Source of the DNA: Anoplopoma fimbria
Taxonomy: Eukaryota > Chordata > Actinopteri > Perciformes > Anoplopomatidae
Length of the DNA: 64,000 nucleotides
Assembly (NCBI RefSeq): GCF_027596085.1
Contig: NC_072467.1
Coordinates: forward strand, 2,963,361 to 3,027,360
Direction: 5' to 3'
Position numbers and translations under genes: made by a program. Below the pieces are notes generated by a model that was not told where the DNA came from, did no database searches, and saw only the letters and a list, made by a program, of their open reading frames with translations. Below are positions 63,063-64,000 of this stretch, in pieces (positions within the stretch are counted from its first letter, which is position 1; the number at the start of each line of letters is the position of its first letter).

Positions 63063-64000
63063 TCATAAAGCAATAACGCCAGTCTAAATTTCAATAATGC
63101 CACACCCTAATGCTGGCTCAGTCAGCGCTTATGGGACACTTGAGCAAGGCAGAGAAAGTGTGAATCTAAAACCTGGGCTTTGATTACAAACACTGATGAA
63201 AGCCTAAATAACGTTTGCATAATGGCCAGTAACTGCAGTACAAATCCACACTGAACTTTCCTACATTTCTCTAGATTCTTGATTCGTTGTCATCATTAGT
63301 AAACCCTAAAAAGAAAAAAGAAAAAATGCGATCTTATAGCATTGTACAATGTATTTACATTGTGTCAATACTTCTGTGATAAAACCATTGGAAATGTAAT
63401 TCTTATTATCAATTGTATTTGTGACATGCTCACATATAGTCTAGCACAGAAGAACAAGCAGAGAAGACTAACTCATGGTATTCAGCGACAAGTCTTTCCA
63501 CTTGTTGTACAAGACCCATTAATACTGTAGCAGCTAAACTTAACAAAACAGAAATGGGGCCATCCATGGCTGCAACTCTAAGATCACATCGAGTTTTTTT
63601 TTATCGGTGGTTCGTATTGGTTCGTGTAGAGGAATCTAATGAAAAACTAAAAATGATGCCTTTACAGCATGCACATGTGAGTTGTGGACTAAAATGTTGA
63701 AGAAAATCTTGTTTGGTCTCAGACTATGAATGTTGGAACAGAGAGTTTTAAAGACCGTTGTGTTGAGATGAATATGTGGTTGATAATAAGGATGGATGAG
63801 TTGCTTGGGATCTAGGAATATGCATTAACAATGTTCGACACTATAAATTAGCATTCAGAGCACCCAAGATTTTCAGACACAAATTGGCCCATACTGTACA
63901 GACCACAGGCATAATGCCTGCTTATGTGTGGGCTCCAAAGCATTACTGTTTCCTCACAGGCCATTTAGACCTCACTGCTGCACTTCAGCTGAGCAGGAGA
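63063..64000. other. Non-coding DNA, no gene seen
   Basis: AT-rich sequence to the window edge. The longest frame (62 codons, 63342-63530) is unrecognised. Confidence 0.5.

Overview
The window looks like vertebrate, most likely ray-finned fish, nuclear DNA from a gene-poor region: a gene desert, or the inside of a very large intron. The reasons are the AT-rich and densely stop-interrupted sequence on both strands, several very long (CA)n/(GT)n arrays, and relics of interspersed repeats typical of teleost genomes: tRNA-type SINEs, an L1-superfamily LINE end, and two copies of a palindromic MITE-like family whose ends resemble GGGCTGCAAC. There is no bacterial-style gene organisation, operon, CRISPR array, tRNA or rRNA gene. 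I found no protein-coding gene that I can support. The longest open frames are simple repeats read as protein, or short chance frames without a recognisable domain.

Layout. 1-5.3 kb is unique-looking sequence with blocks that resemble conserved non-coding DNA. 5.3-6.3 kb is a nest of old retroposon pieces. 6.3-11.1 kb is unique and AT-rich, with a strong Pbx/Hox plus Meis motif cluster at 8.55 kb. 11.2-12.05 kb is C/T-rich and then resembles a terminal exon plus 3' UTR, without a recognised protein. A (TG)n array lies at 12.13-12.24 kb. 12.3-20.1 kb is unique. A 56-base poly(A) run lies at 20.13 kb. A 110-base (AC)n array with a palindromic start lies at 21.8 kb. 24.3-24.7 kb holds a C20(AC)n tract and a block with an exact Pbx-Meis/Prep decamer. 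25.27-25.57 kb and 32.72-32.98 kb are the two palindromic-family copies, in opposite orientation. 36.02-36.24 kb is a small, very CpG-rich block followed by a ~593-base (ATT/ATC)n array and, at 37.08 kb, a (GATA)19 array. 37.2-52.6 kb is mostly unique. (GT)n arrays lie at 52.6 kb and 57.3 kb. A dead LINE 3' end lies at 61.63-62.42 kb and a short retroposon-tail-like piece at 63.02 kb.

The clearest result from the sequence itself is that the AC array at 21.8 kb and the GT array at 52.6 kb share a perfect 38-bp flank in opposite orientation (21911-21948 and 52595-52632), with unrelated sequence outside it. They therefore look like two copies of one microsatellite-bearing dispersed element. If the window has a biological job, it is probably cis-regulation of a distant developmental gene: TALE/Hox-type sites, candidate CTCF sites and CpG-rich spots occur in otherwise unique DNA. 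That is inference. I could not identify the flanking gene and could not run alignments. Motif lists were made by eye and are not exhaustive.
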